Shown: positions 22,453-33,105 of the stretch, piece by piece | How positions within the stretch are numbered: position 1 is the first letter of the stretch | How the letters are laid out: every line of letters begins with the position of its first letter | Origin: Ectobius pallidus | Lineage: Eukaryota > Arthropoda > Insecta > Blattodea > Ectobiidae | Assembly: GCA_964059195.1 (NCBI GenBank) | Contig: CAXKWD010000001.1 | Coordinates: 217,256,484 to 217,320,483 of the forward strand | DNA: 64,000 nt | Reading direction: 5' to 3' | Made by a program: the position numbers and the translations under genes | The notes under the pieces: model-generated | Database searches by the model: none | Told to the model about the DNA's origin: nothing | Seen by the model: the letters and a program-made list of their open reading frames with translations, nothing else

Positions 22453-23306
22453 CTAGCTTAAAAGGCCCGGCGTCGCCCGGGTTCTCTATTTTGTAATTGG
22501 AAATTAACTTATGAAGGACTTTAGATTTTTAAATTCTAGGTCCTAATATAGGTATTTATAATTTTAAATAGGAAGAACGACTTATCACACTCAAACTATT
22601 CCCTCAGAAAACGCTTGGTATAGCTTTTTATGGCTCATAGGGGATGTAGAATTTTGCATCCCATCGCTTGTACAGTACACAGCAAGCCTGGTAGATGTTC
22701 AAATAAGAAGAAACAGAAATTCCGGTAACATAAAATTGTATTGTCTTTGAGGAATATTTATTTCTCACTCTCATGTTACCATAAAACTGTTTTGGGGATG
22801 AAATTAAACAGAAAGCAATATCACTTTCATACTTCTCTCTCCAAAAACCTGCGATATAATAATATACCATATTACCATACCTCGTATTGTTTTCTCTATG
22901 TCCAGGGTAGAGAAAGTTATGTGACTGCATTATTTTCGTGGATTTCATTCTTTAATATCTATTTATAACATGAATTATATTGATAGCTTTTCTAATTTGT
23001 GAAAGTCACATTTCATTTATATCCAAACCCATCTTAGAACACTGTCAACAATATGTTGCCATGTCAACTGTGATTTGGATTTAATAATTCTGTGTAAAAA
23101 GGGATTAAGTATACTCAAAAACATTTGATTTTGGCATTTAAAATTAATTTTTTTCAAAATCCTTTATTAGTGAGCACTTACATCATGAAACGAAGGTACT
23201 GTCAAAATTCCAAGTCCCTACCTATTATAGTTTAGGCTCAGCGTTGAGTCAGTCAGTCGGTCAATCATTCATTCAGTCAGGACAAAGCCTCTTATATATA
23301 GAGAGA
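22453..23306 (-). mobile_element. Hel-D Helitron-like element, 854 bp
   Basis: Read on the minus strand, the element starts TCTCTCTATATATAAGAGGC, then a GACT-rich tetranucleotide tract. It ends in a hairpin (CCCGG, 6-nt loop, CCGGG) followed 11 nt later by CTAG. Plus-strand flanks are A (22452) and T (23307), as expected for Helitron insertion between A and T without TSD. No Rep/helicase frame is present, so it is non-autonomous. An internal minus frame (22628-22948, 106 codons) is not preserved in the other copies. Confidence 0.88.
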
Positions 23307-23371
23307 TTATGATTAAAAATTCTATGTGAAGCATTCGAATTTACTTTCTCTAGGCCTATTGTAACTATCAA

Positions 23372-24014
23372 ACTATGAAATATTTTACCTGTGTATAGAG
23401 GGAACTTTTTTTTTGTACCCTCCCTTACCCCCGGAGTGCCAAGCAATGAAGCTTATCACCTCCGGTCAAACCAAATTTTGGTAACCATTTGTTTGATGTG
23501 TTTACCTAATAGTGCCCTTATGTTTCATCCTTAGATAAGCATTGTGTATTAGGAGATTTTTGCTTTATGGGTTCAATTTTTCCTGTTACAGCTTAAAATC
23601 TCCAAGGGCATGGCCACCACTGACTTCTAACATTTGAAAAATGCAAAACAATGGAACTTCGTTGTTAAGACTGTAGTTATGAATAAAATTACGAAAGCAG
23701 TGGCGGCCAGTCATGTAATTAATCTGTAAATTTTGCAGATTATGAAAATTCTAAATTATGATATAGCTGTTGATGAATGATTATGTATCAGGTTTTTATC
23801 GATTACTAAGAGGGCATGAAGTCAATTTAATGCAAATTTTAACCCTATTTCGCTTAATTATTGACTTATGCGCACCAAATTGTAGTGACTTTAATGCCCT
23901 GTATCATACACATCTTACGTCGTGAAGGAAAAATCTCCTAATAAAAGTTGCTTGTCATGTCCTTTCTACAGGCTACATAGGTAAAATATTTCGGTGTTAT
24001 TCATTATTACCCTG
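23372..24014. mobile_element. Harb-B copy, interrupted and truncated at left
   Basis: The left inverted end begins internally (AAATATTTTACCTGTGTATA) and is broken by about 130 unrelated bases (23403-23549). The body then continues to the right end ATTACCCTGTA. This is an old, damaged copy. Confidence 0.75.
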
Positions 24015-24304
24015 TATGAACATATGTTATAAATTCAGCCTTGTAAGGGTTTAAAAGTTCATAAAATTAATCATGTAATGTCTATGTAACTAAGAATTCA
24101 TTGGTCTGCATTTAGGCAATTATTAGTTTACGGCTAATAGCGGGCTAGACGTTTCAGTGCTATTTAAAAATGGCTGTTTGAGCATAATCACTAAAATGGA
24201 ATGATTACTAAATGCGCAAGGTTATTATTTATGTAATTAAAACTCACCCCTAAGTGTCCTTAACTCTGAACGGTCGCTCAGACCTCTCGTCTAAATATAT
24301 GATG

Positions 24305-24309
<5 letters not shown>

Positions 24310-24366
<57 letters not shown>
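24310..24366 (+). repeat. (TC)n microsatellite, SINE-S tail
   Basis: About 28 TC units form the 3' tail of the minus-strand SINE-S, directly inside its TSD. This indicates that the microsatellite grew from a SINE tail. Confidence 0.9.
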
Positions 24367-24371
<5 letters not shown>

Positions 24372-24548
24372 CTATGCCCCTATGTTGGGGCGAAGGGCCA
24401 TCAAGTGGAGGTTTCTGTTACGCTAATTTTCCTAGAGAGCGCAGAGGGACAGGTGGTAAGCCAATCGCCCCCCTTAACCCCCTTCCGGAAACTAAGGTAT
24501 TACTTGGACGTGAAAGGGCCGAGAAATTTTGCCCAGAGGCTCTAATTT

Positions 24549-25090
24549 GGTTGTGTGCACATCGGCACAATCGCATTTTCGAGCTCATCGGCATAGTATT
24601 TTTATCTTGCAATATCATCGTGCTCATCGCCACATACCCTTCGTAGGGGTGGACATAGAGACAAAGTTGGAATTGCATTAACGTTTTGAATGCAATGGAG
24701 TTCACAGTAACTGCTACATAGACAGAAAGACAAACACTTCCATTTATTATTATAGATACATACTGTGTACATTAATATTATAACAATTTATTGTTTAGAA
24801 GTCATTCATAAAGTATCTGCCTGCGATTGAATGAGACTTTGAATTAACCTAACCTAACCTAACCTAATGTAACATGACTTAACCTAACTACGATATCAAC
24901 GGCCGGTTTCCTTAGCCGCAGTAGCTAAGGGGTGCTGCCTTGGAGCCGTGGTGAAGGAGGCTGTAGGTTTGAGTCTCTATGTCCACCCCTGGCCCCAACG
25001 GGGTGTGTGGCGATGAGCACGATAATATTACAAGATAAAAATACTATGCCGATGTGCACGAAAATGCGACTGTGCCGATGTGCACGACAC
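24549..25090. mobile_element. Foldback element (542 bp, 9-bp TSD)
   Basis: Long inverted ends (24549-24662 and 24971-25090, nearly 90% alike) carry GTGCACATCGGCACA, ATAGTATTTTTATCTTG and GGGGTGGACATAGAGAC blocks. The flanks are CTCTAATTT at 24540-24548 and 25091-25099. Long inverted ends plus a 9-bp TSD suggest a Mutator-like non-autonomous element. The interior holds a Helitron 5' scrap (24700-24756), (CCTAA)n and a tRNA-like stretch (24912-24970). Confidence 0.8.
24844..24867 (+). repeat. Interstitial insect telomere-type repeat (CCTAA)n
   Basis: Four perfect CCTAA units plus partial ends, with looser CCTAA-like units until about 24890. (TTAGG)n is the telomere repeat of most insects. This short run lies inside a foldback element, not at a chromosome end. 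Confidence 0.85.
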
Positions 25091-25992
25091 CTCTAATTTA
25101 GGCTTGGAGTTCTTTTACGTGCCGTAAATCTACGACACGGCCCCCTCCCCAGCTTAAAGTCTCTCCCGGAGGACTCCGTGCTCAGGATTTTTAGGTCCTG
25201 AAAAACCAATCGACTGGAGCCGGGTTTGATCCCGGGACCTTTGGATCTAGAGGCGGGCACGCTACCTACATGATGTCCATGGTTATTGGATAAATGAAAG
25301 TCTGCATATGCGGAAATTGTTATAATGCATAGCACATTATTTTGCAGGATGAGAATCTTTGTTATGTTAATGCATACAAGAGACAGACAGATGGTATGGT
25401 ATGGTAAGGTGCATCTTTATTCTTATAGGCCTATACATATTAAATACATTATCCTTAGAATAAATCCAACGCACGGGCCTAGACGGCCGTTCGTGCTTTT
25501 ACTATGCACAAGACAAAGAATGTAAAATGTAACACTAATAATACAAAACAATATAATACGAAAACTTATAAATAGTAATGCTATACAAAAAGATTAATAA
25601 AAGAAAGAGAAAAAAATTGTACTAATGACAGAAAAGATATGACAATAATAATACAGGATGTTAATGAATAACACCGAAATATTTTACCTGTGTGTACAGG
25701 GGACATAGATAAGCAACTTTTATTAAGAGATTTTTGCTCTATCGATTCAATTTTTCCTGTTACAGCATAAAATCTCCCAGCGCATGGTCGCCACTGACTT
25801 CTAACATTAGAAAAAAAAATGCAAAACAAAGGAACTTCGTTATTAACACTGCAGTCGGTAGTTATGAATAAAAAAATAATAATCCAGTGACGGCCAGTCA
25901 TGTGATTAATCTGTAAATTTTGCAGATTATGAAAACTCTAAACTTTGTAATAGCTGTGGATAAATTATTGAGAATCAGGTTTTTATGGATCA

Positions 25993-26235
25993 CTAGCATG
26001 TGCCCGCGGCTTCGCCCGCGATAATTATTTCAAAAATTAAAAATTAAGAGCATAATAGTTAAATCATTATATTTATTAACACCTAAATCACGTGAATTAC
26101 ATACCACGATTAGATAGCGTCACCTGGTAAAAGCGTCCTCAGATTCGAGTTCCTTGGCCCAGAAAACCCCTGTATAGTGAGTTTCGTCCAAATCGAACAA
26201 CGTTTGACCATATTTAGGCTAATATTGATTATCCC

Positions 26236-26292
<57 letters not shown>

Positions 26293-26673
26293 CCTCTTCG
26301 GTGTAGGTTGAAAATTTCATATTATGTTTGCGTGCCTTGACATTAAAAACAAATGAATCGACCAGCGTGAGCTACAACATTCAAGAGATCGCGATGCTTT
26401 TATGTCGAAGGTTTGACAAAAATAGCCAAAGCCTAGTGTAATTGATTTGTATTACTGAAAACTCATGCTTCGAAAACGGAATAAATACACGTTTTCTGCC
26501 CGTTTTTCACTGATAACTCACAAACGAAAGCGAAAATTAAAATTCCGGCTTCGAGGTGCACATTCCGACCCTTTAGTCCGCCTATGTATAAAATTTCAGA
26601 TCTCTGCGTTCAGTAGATTTCGCTGGGCATCGCGGACAGACAGACAGACACTTCCTTTTATTAATATAGAAGA
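25993..26673 (-). mobile_element. Hel-C Helitron-like element, complete (681 bp)
   Basis: On the minus strand the 5' end is TC-TTCTATATTAATAAAAGG followed by a (GTCT)n tract. The 3' end has a hairpin CGCGG-GCGAAG-CCGCG, then about 10 nt and CTAG. The flanks are A (25992) and T (26674), and the host Harb-B sequence continues uninterrupted across them, so no TSD was made. The interior is AT-rich with an (AAT)n array (26242-26292) and no Rep/helicase coding sequence. The 5' end could be 3 nt shorter (26670), judged by other copies. Confidence 0.88.
26242..26292 (+). repeat. (AAT)n microsatellite inside Hel-C
   Basis: An uninterrupted trinucleotide run. Confidence 0.95.
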
Positions 26674-26870
26674 TTAGGAAGGCATGAAGTCAACTTAATA
26701 AAATTTCGCATAATTATTGACTTATGAGCGCGAAATTATAATGACTTTAATGCCCTCTACCATACACATTTTACGTTTTAGAGAAAAATCTCCTAATAAA
26801 AGTTGCTTGTCTATGCCCCCTCTATATACAGGCAAAATATTTCGGTGTTATTCATTAACACTCTGTATAA

Positions 26871-27441
26871 TACGTAATAATACAGACACAAAGATTACTC
26901 CCCCCTGCCCCTCCCTCCCATCTTTTCTACCCTGAGCGAGACAGACAGATAGACAGACAAGCAACACAAGGATACGTTTCAACCCAATATATGGAGTGCT
27001 TGCTACGGTTGCTATTAGAAACGCTATATCCAAAAGGCAAAGCTCTCTGTCGAGTTCAAGTGTACTGTAGATGTTTGCCAATCCAATAGATCCCCTGGTT
27101 CTGGATCAAGCAGAGCAATTCCTACACCCCACTGGGTTCCTTAATACACTTTCACATCTTTTCTTATTCTTCCCCTTCTTCATCTGTTAAATGGTACTCA
27201 ATTCCCCCAACATAATTCTTTCTCCCTTTGGAGTGCGCCATTTTCTTGTATTGCACTTGTCCAATTTATTATGCCGTGTCTGTCCTGACAAAGTAAATGC
27301 CCTTAGGGTAGGCCCTACATGGTTGCGTTTCAATGTAAGCACTTTGTGCAGATCAAATGCGCCGTAGTTTCGTACTTTTTCAAGATGTTTCTCTTTTATT
27401 TAATTCTGCTTGGTCCTAAATATAACATTATTATTATTATT
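26871..27441. other. No identified gene or repeat
   Basis: Pyrimidine-rich segment (CCCTCCC runs at 26890-26925, a GACA run at 26941-26965) followed by mixed sequence. No motif-bearing frame. Confidence 0.4.
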
Positions 27442-27750
27442 GACCGCCGGCGTGGTCTTGTGGTTAGCGTCGCTGACTACGGATCCGTCGATCCGGGTTC
27501 GATCCCCGGCACCTCCTCGGATTTTTCTGAGGTAGGGAGGTCTGGTAGGGGTGCACTCAGCCTCGTGATTCAAATTGAGGAGCTACTTGATAGAGAAGTA
27601 GCGGCTCCGGTCATAACAACCACCAATAACGGCCGTGGGTGTCGGCATGCTGACCACATGTCCCCAATCCTGCCATCTGCCTATAGGTAGATGACGCAGC
27701 GGTCGGGTGGTAGGCCTTGTCCCTTCGGGGATGTCGCGCCACGGAGTTTA
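27442..27750 (+). repeat. SINE-E, full-length copy
   Basis: Head GCGTGGTCTTGTGGTTAGCG with B box GGGTTCGATCCCC near 27496-27508. The body runs to GCGCCACGGAGTTTAGTTTA. It sits in an ATT-repeat target that borders both ends. This is the reference copy for 17418-17662 and 58156-58472. Confidence 0.9.
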
Positions 27751-27867
27751 GTTTATTATTATTATTAGGGCAAGGCAATTGATGATTTTGCAACTTTTTT
27801 ATATGAAGGTAAAAGATAGCTCGAATATATATAAATGTGAATAATGGTTAAATAAGGGCAATTTGTT

Positions 27868-27897
27868 TGGCTTTTTTTTTTTTTTTTTTTTTTTTTG
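27868..27897 (+). repeat. Poly-T tract
   Basis: About 29 uninterrupted T residues, followed by T-rich TTTTCGGTCATTTTCG-like units until 27975. Confidence 0.9.
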
Positions 27898-27999
27898 CTT
27901 TATTTTGTATTTTTCGTCATTTTCAAGAGGTCATTTTTTGGCAATTTTTCGGTCATTTTCGACATTTTTAGGTCATGTTACAGCGGAGGTAGAGGGGCA

Positions 28000-28287
28000 A
28001 AAGTAAAGTAAAGCATTCCCTATAAAGGCCATGGAGGCCCAGAGGGTTCCAGGAGGTTGAGGGTACCAGATTTTTAGATATTCGGCACATGAAGGTGGTA
28101 AGGTTGTCAGCCTTACGCACCGGCCGCCTTTACCCCCAGGATTGCTCCTGGTACTCATTTCTGTTAGAGGCTGAGTCAACCCCAGGGCCATAGCGGCACC
28201 AGAAGGATTAGGCCAATTGAAATGCTCCAGTGACATCATCAGGGATCGAACCCGCGACCTTCCTCAACCGCTACGCTACGGCGTTCC
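28000..28287 (-). repeat. SINE-F, nearly full-length
   Basis: The tail (AAAGTAAAGTAAAGC) is at the left and the tRNA-like head at the right, with antisense B box GGGATCGAACCC near 28242-28253. A few bases of the head, including the anticodon region, are deleted relative to 13771-14078. Confidence 0.87.
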
Positions 28288-28454
28288 CCCACATAGCCAA
28301 TAACAATGCCCTTCAAAATACTATAATATCAGAAAAAACATTCGAACAAGCGGAAGAAATTCAAATGACCAATAATTTAAGATCCAAATTTTATTAAGGT
28401 GGAAGTTAAGTAAGAAAGAGAAAGATCAGCAAATGCTGTTTTTATTTAACTAAG

Positions 28455-28775
28455 AAACTTTTTATGTTCTCGTTGTCTGTCCAGAAATCTAAAAAATAAA
28501 AATAAATTAAAAAAATTATAACACAATTACCTAACCCGTTTTATTATATGGATGTGAGACATGGTCCCTTACGCTTTGGAAAGAACATAATCTGAGAGTG
28601 TTCGAAAACAGGGGGCTTAGGAAAATATTTGGGCCAGAGAGAGATGAAAATGGGGACTGGAGAAAATTCCATATTGACTAAGAAATCCGAAGAGTAAAAG
28701 ACCATTTGGAAGACCTAGACATAGATGCGATGACAATAATAGAATAGATTTAAGGGAAGTAGGATTTGCGACCCT
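28455..28775 (+). mobile_element. RTE-like LINE 3' fragment with internal deletion
   Basis: Starts in the region encoding LSRNLK-like sequence (TCTGTCCAGAAATCTAAAAA), passes through TATATGGATGTGAGACATGG and RKIFGP, and then drops the MKWAGHVARM segment, jumping at about 28675 to GAAATCCGAAGAGTAAAAGA. It ends near 28775. Confidence 0.82.
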
Positions 28776-28876
28776 TTTTTTAAATTTAATTTAATCTATT
28801 TTCCTATAGTGTTAAACTGAATAAATTATTGGTTACAAAGCTTTAAGCTTCACAAAACTATTAACACTGTTATAAT

Positions 28877-29354
28877 CAGGGGGCGGATTTCTATGGCATG
28901 CAATATTTTTTTCCCTTTGCATTATTTCAGGTTTCCGACTAATTTAAACCCGATTCCAAGCATCCTGGTGAAAATGCAACGGCTTTTATTGTGCATATAA
29001 CTGCTTATTTAGGACATTTTCAACTATTGTAGCATATTTAATACGAATATGCATATTTAGGTCAAATTTTTGGCATATTTGTGTGCTTATTTTGTAAATT
29101 TTGATGATTCATATCTTATTTTGCATTATAATGATACTTTTGCATTATAATGATACTTTTTTAAGAATTTACAGATATTTTAAATAATTAACACTATATT
29201 TTAATAAATGTATTGTAATGAAAGTTTTAAAAAAATATACACAATGTGTAAGTGGTAAAGTCATATTTCAAATTTTATTGGTCATATTTTAATGTTTTTT
29301 AGGTCATAAATGCATGCATAAATCCTGTTTTTAGGTCATAGAAATCCGCTCCTA
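28877..29354. mobile_element. hAT-P copy 2 (478 bp)
   Basis: Begins CAGGGGGCGGATTTCTATGG and ends AGAAATCCGCTCCTA. A perfect 8-bp TSD, GTTATAAT, sits at 28869-28876 and 29355-29362. It runs in the opposite orientation to 13170-13627. A partial tandem duplication TTGCATTATAATGATACTTT occurs at 29121-29160. Confidence 0.92.
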
Positions 29355-29362
29355 GTTATAAT

Positions 29363-29798
29363 TATAATTTGTAATTTTTTATGTTTAAAATTTAAATTAT
29401 TGTTTTTGTATCTTTGATGTTTCATAAATGAATAAAAGCTATAGATGCCCAAAAGTAACTTTATATACCTTGACCAAAATTTAACTTATTCATAATTAAT
29501 ACTTTCAGCTGAATGTGTATGTTTATATAAGCAACCATGAACAGAATCCATCAGTGGGCTCTAAGCTTGTAATCAATGAGGAAAATTTCAATGGAGCAGC
29601 TGGATTACATAAATGATAATCCTAACACGTGAATAAAAATCCTTTCATTTAAAATAAAGTATTGCTGTATTAATGGTATATTATTTGGTTTCTTCCAGTT
29701 ATGCGTCAGTAGCAGTGAAGAGGTCTACTAAGAATAGTTCATAATTTTATATCAATTTCCAATTTTGGTGTCTTATTTAAATTTATTTCAGCTGTCTT
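29363..29798. other. No identified gene or repeat
   Basis: AT-rich sequence without an open frame or internal similarity that I could detect. Confidence 0.4.
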
Positions 29799-30131
29799 TA
29801 TACTTCTTTTAGCTACGAGGCCATATCAGGAGTTCGGGATCTGTGTCTGTACAGTATGGCAGGCCATGGAACTATTGATTGTCAATTGTTTCTATTATTG
29901 GTGTATTTTTATGGAGTAAATTTCAACTGATATTAATTTAAATGGATATGATACAGGATGAAATGGTGAGGATGATTCATGATATGTAATTATCCAATTC
30001 GGCATTTTGCCTTTACGACTGGAGAAACCATGAAAAAACACCCATGTCAAATTGGACGGCCACGGGATTTGAACCTGGGACCTCCCGAATGCTAGTTCAA
30101 GACATTACCATCTCGGCCACCTCGCTCGGTA
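29799..30131 (-). repeat. SINE-H, full-length copy
   Basis: The tRNA-like head is at the right: ACCGAGCGAGGTGGCCGAGA read on the minus strand, with B box GGTTCAAATCCCG. The roughly 200-bp body carries GGCATTTTGCCTTTACGACT (plus strand). Other copies are 41665-41791, 43750-44033 and 61403-61730. Confidence 0.9.
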
Positions 30132-30585
30132 ATTTTGGTGTTGTGCAGTGTTTTCGTAACATTATTCTAAATTCGCTGACTAAATATGCAACCACACCCC
30201 CACATAGGATCGAACTCAGTCTTCAAGAAAGCTGCTGAAACGTCAATCTGCAATTTTTTTATCCACTACGTGTCGCAATGTCGTAAGACTAGGCCGCTCT
30301 AACTCTAAGCAGGGTTAATGATTTTTTAAAGGTTTTCCGCTGCAAGGAAGTTCTAGCTCTACATAAAGCCTCAGGTTTTATGTCCGCTTTGCTTGCTCTA
30401 TTATTCACGCAGTTTAAGCACATTAATAGTTCAGGTTGCATTTCATACCTGGCGACATCTGGAGTGTAAATGGTGAAATAGTGCTACAATCCGTCCAGAT
30501 AGGAAAAAAACTGATGTGAAATTCACATAACTTCTTCAGTCCAGATAAACGTTAGCCTCTTAGTATAATATAATTATTGTGTATG

Positions 30586-30857
30586 CATAGGCGTAACGAG
30601 GGAGGGTTTTGGGGGTTTGAAACCCCCCCCCATTGATTAAAAAAGGGAAAATAGTACTATTTATTTCATTATTGTGATATATCACCTTTTTTAAAAATCT
30701 GCTTATAAATTACTAAATATGAGTTTAAAGCGTGGGAAGCTTAAAACTCGTTATTGTGCACCTTAATTTTTAAAATTTTCCGGGGGGAGGACCCCGGAAC
30801 TCCCCTCTCCAGATGTTATAACCCTCCCCCAAAATGGTCGGCCTGGTCACGCCTATG
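30586..30857. mobile_element. hAT-G copy 2 (272 bp)
   Basis: Begins CATAGGCGTAACGAGG and ends GGTCACGCCTATG. A perfect 8-bp TSD, TGTGTATG, sits at 30578-30585 and 30858-30865. The interior is non-coding with C- and G-runs, in the opposite orientation to 14535-14864. Confidence 0.92.
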
Positions 30858-30890
30858 TGTGTATGACATACGGTATTTTTCATGTAAAAA

Positions 30891-31127
30891 AAAGAGTAAA
30901 GTGTTCCCTATTACAGGCCACGGAGGCCCAGAGGGTTCCAGGAGGTTGAGGCTCCCAGATTTTTAGACATCGGCACCTGAAGGTGGTATCAGCCTTACGC
31001 ACCGGCCGCCTTTATCCCCAGGATTGCTCCTGATACTCCTTTTTATTAGAGGCTGAGTCGACCCCAGGGCCATAGTCCCACCCGAAGAATTATGCCAATT
31101 GAAAAACTCCATCGACCTCATACTGGT
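30891..31127 (-). repeat. SINE-F, head truncated
   Basis: The tail and body of SINE-F are present up to CCATCGACCTCATAC. The B box and remaining head are missing. Confidence 0.83.
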
Positions 31128-31669
31128 TGTAAAAAGGAAGAGAATGTCGTTACCACATCGCATTGCATCCCCGAAGGATATAAAACCAAAATAAAATATT
31201 ATTAATGTACTCTCGAAACTTTCGTTATTTTAAATATGAGCAATCCATTTTTATCACTTCACATTCTCATATAGAACAAGAGGCCATATTGCAAAGAGCA
31301 CATATTGAAAGTGTGTGGCTTATAACTACCCTTCAGATAATTTTTTTTCGAAAAAAAAAGGTTTTAAATAAAAGTTTTAGCTCTTGGTATAAGCAACCCA
31401 TGTGCAAAATTTAAACAAAATCGTTAGAGCTGTTTTCGAGAAAATCGCGAAAAACTAAAATTTCTTCATGTAAAGTCCCCTTTAAAAATAAGAGGAACTT
31501 GTCGCAAATCTTCGTGGCTTGTCTTCAGAAAGTACCTGACCCAAATACAAAATTTTGTTTTCATACGATTTTCCGTACTGGGGCTAGCCTGTTCACAGAC
31601 ATTCACACAGACGAACAGACATGATTCCAGAAATAGTATTTTTGGATTCGTTTAACCACAAAAAATATG
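31128..31669 (+). repeat. Rep-T-like tract with no coding region
   Basis: 31280-31660 resembles the interior of the T-type repeats at 45880-46580 and 62095-62560: ATCGTTAGAGCTGTTTTCGA, the ATGTAAAGTCCCCTTTAAAA block, and an end GACGAACAGACATGATTCC. This kind of terminus also precedes the LINE at 62641. The family is not identified. Confidence 0.45.
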
Positions 31670-31670
31670 C

Positions 31671-32345
31671 GAGGGGTATTCCGAAAGTAAGTTTCGTCAA
31701 TGTATGGCAGGAGCGGCGTGTTCACCATGGGAACCAAACAAACGCCAGACGAATCCCCACCCGTGGCTGGTTCCACGACGGAAGTGGTGTCAGCGGAGGA
31801 GGCATGACGCAGGCGCACTGCGCCGTAGAAGAGCGAGTCGCAGCAGACTGGCGTGCCCGCGGGTATTAGTGTACCGCTCACGATGGCACGAGAGATTTGG
31901 CGCCACTGCCATGTACCGCTATCTCCCCTCTTTCAAACGAGCCATTGCTGCAGCCGCTGAACCTTTTATTGTCAGAGGTAGAGCTGTTTGAAATTGATCT
32001 CCCGATTTCCGTCCCCGCACAGTGCGGCCTCCACGAACCCATCTCGCACAAACCTTATGGAACATCAATTTATCACTCAAAATGGTCTGTATGGAACCTT
32101 TAGTATTGTCAGGAAGCTGAGGTGGAGCAGGCTGTGCGCCAATTCCTTGCATCGCAGGGCACCGAGTTTTACCACAGTGGGTTCTTCAAACTGATCGCAC
32201 GCTACGACAAATGTCTCAATGTCGCTGGCGACTATGTCGAAAAATAGTGCACGGTGTATAGTTCATGCTGCCATGCTGTATTGCTTTTGGGTCAATAAAG
32301 TGTCCATGTGACAAACTGACGAAACTTACTTTCGGAATACCCCTC
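31671..32345 (+). mobile_element. Internally deleted mariner-type transposon (675 bp)
   Basis: Near-perfect inverted ends GAGGGGTATTCCGAAAGTAA (31671) and TTACTTTCGGAATACCCCTC (ending 32345), with TA close to both outer edges. Autonomous mariner elements are about 1.3 kb; here most of the transposase is gone, but its last about 45 codons survive (32110-32247). The element is much more GC-rich than its neighbours, suggesting a comparatively recent arrival. Confidence 0.85.
32110..32247 (+). pseudogene. Mariner transposase C-terminal remnant
   Basis: An open stretch reads QEAEVEQAVRQFLASQ, then TEFYHSGFFKLIARYDKCLN and VAGDYVEK with a TAG stop at 32245-32247. The W/Y-DKC-N-GDYVEK ending is typical of mariner-type transposases. 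The DNA-binding and catalytic regions are missing, so it cannot mobilise anything. Confidence 0.82.
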
Positions 32346-32654
32346 GTATTTTTGTTAAGAACTCAACTTCGAATTTGGGAGTAAAAAACAATACTTCCTC
32401 TACCTATAATACCTATGCTAAGGGCAGAGGAAGTAAAAAAATATGGGTTACACACATTATTTCTGACATTACACAATGTTCAAAGCCAAAACTGCATCAA
32501 TAGTCACGTGTGAGATTCAATCGAAAGTTTCATTTTCATCATTCCGGTTGTACATATTTATATCTCGTATAACGTATAATGTATCCTATAGGATACAATA
32601 ACCTGCCTTAAATTTTTAACGAATTAACGAAAAATACGCCAAAGGAAAGATTAA

Positions 32655-33105
32655 TAGTAGGCTATATTGCGATACAAGTGCATACGGATCGAGGAAATAG
32701 TTCGAAAAAACGAGGCGCTCGCGCCGAGATTTTTCAATTTCCGAGATCCGTTATGCGCTTACGGCACGAGTAGGCCTATTGCATGCTATTTTTTGCATGA
32801 TGATTATTTATATCAATTTAATTATATTAATTGAGATATTACCTGAAAATATTATGTGTATACATTCTTGAAGATAGATGTTTATTTCAGAAAGTGATTC
32901 GCATGTGTTTGTTGTTATGGGAACCGAACATTTGTCCTGGGGGGGCCTTGTCCATAAAGGCTTGTATTGTGATGTGCCGTAAGTAAATTCTTCCCGCACG
33001 GAAACTCTTACCGCACATAGCAACAAGATTGCGTGCGGGAATGTCAAGTTACGATCCACGGCAACAATATTCGTAAGTACCACTAATTAGTTAAGGAGTG
33101 CAAAA
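32655..33105 (+). repeat. Rep-A copy 2 (first of a tandem pair)
   Basis: About 450 bp from TAGTAGGCTATATTGCGATA to GGAGTGCAAAA. It contains a GC-rich hairpin (32690-32790) and, on the minus strand, a 91-codon frame (32808-33083) ending ITTNTCESLSEINI-like then SINIIKLI. No known domain. The adjoining copy starts at the next base. Confidence 0.8.

Larger units (their letters stand above)
24310..25269 (-). repeat. SINE-S split by a foldback element
   Basis: The minus-strand SINE has its tRNA-like head at the right (antisense B box GGGTTTGATCCCGGG near 25222-25236) and its (GA)n tail at the left, seen as (TC)n at 24310-24366. An 11-bp TSD, ATGATGTCCAT, sits at 24299-24309 and 25270-25280. The foldback element 24549-25090 interrupts the body. 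Another copy is 46130-46386. Confidence 0.87.
25652..26867. mobile_element. Harb-B copy with a Helitron inside
   Basis: The left end TACAGGATGTTAATGAATAA and right end TCATTAACACTCTGTA are flanked by TAA at 25649-25651 and 26868-26870. The body is interrupted by Hel-C at 25993-26673. Joining the two flanks restores the family sequence around GATCATTAGGAAGG. Confidence 0.9.

Noticed and set aside
22628..22948. 106-codon frame inside Hel-D
   Set aside because: The same region in the nearly identical copies at 34573-35415 and 51865-52709 is frameshifted, so there is no sign of selection for a protein.
31603..31991. Several overlapping frames of 80-95 codons on both strands
   Set aside because: All fall within the GC-rich deleted mariner; GC-rich DNA lacks stops by chance. 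Only the C-terminal transposase piece is supported.
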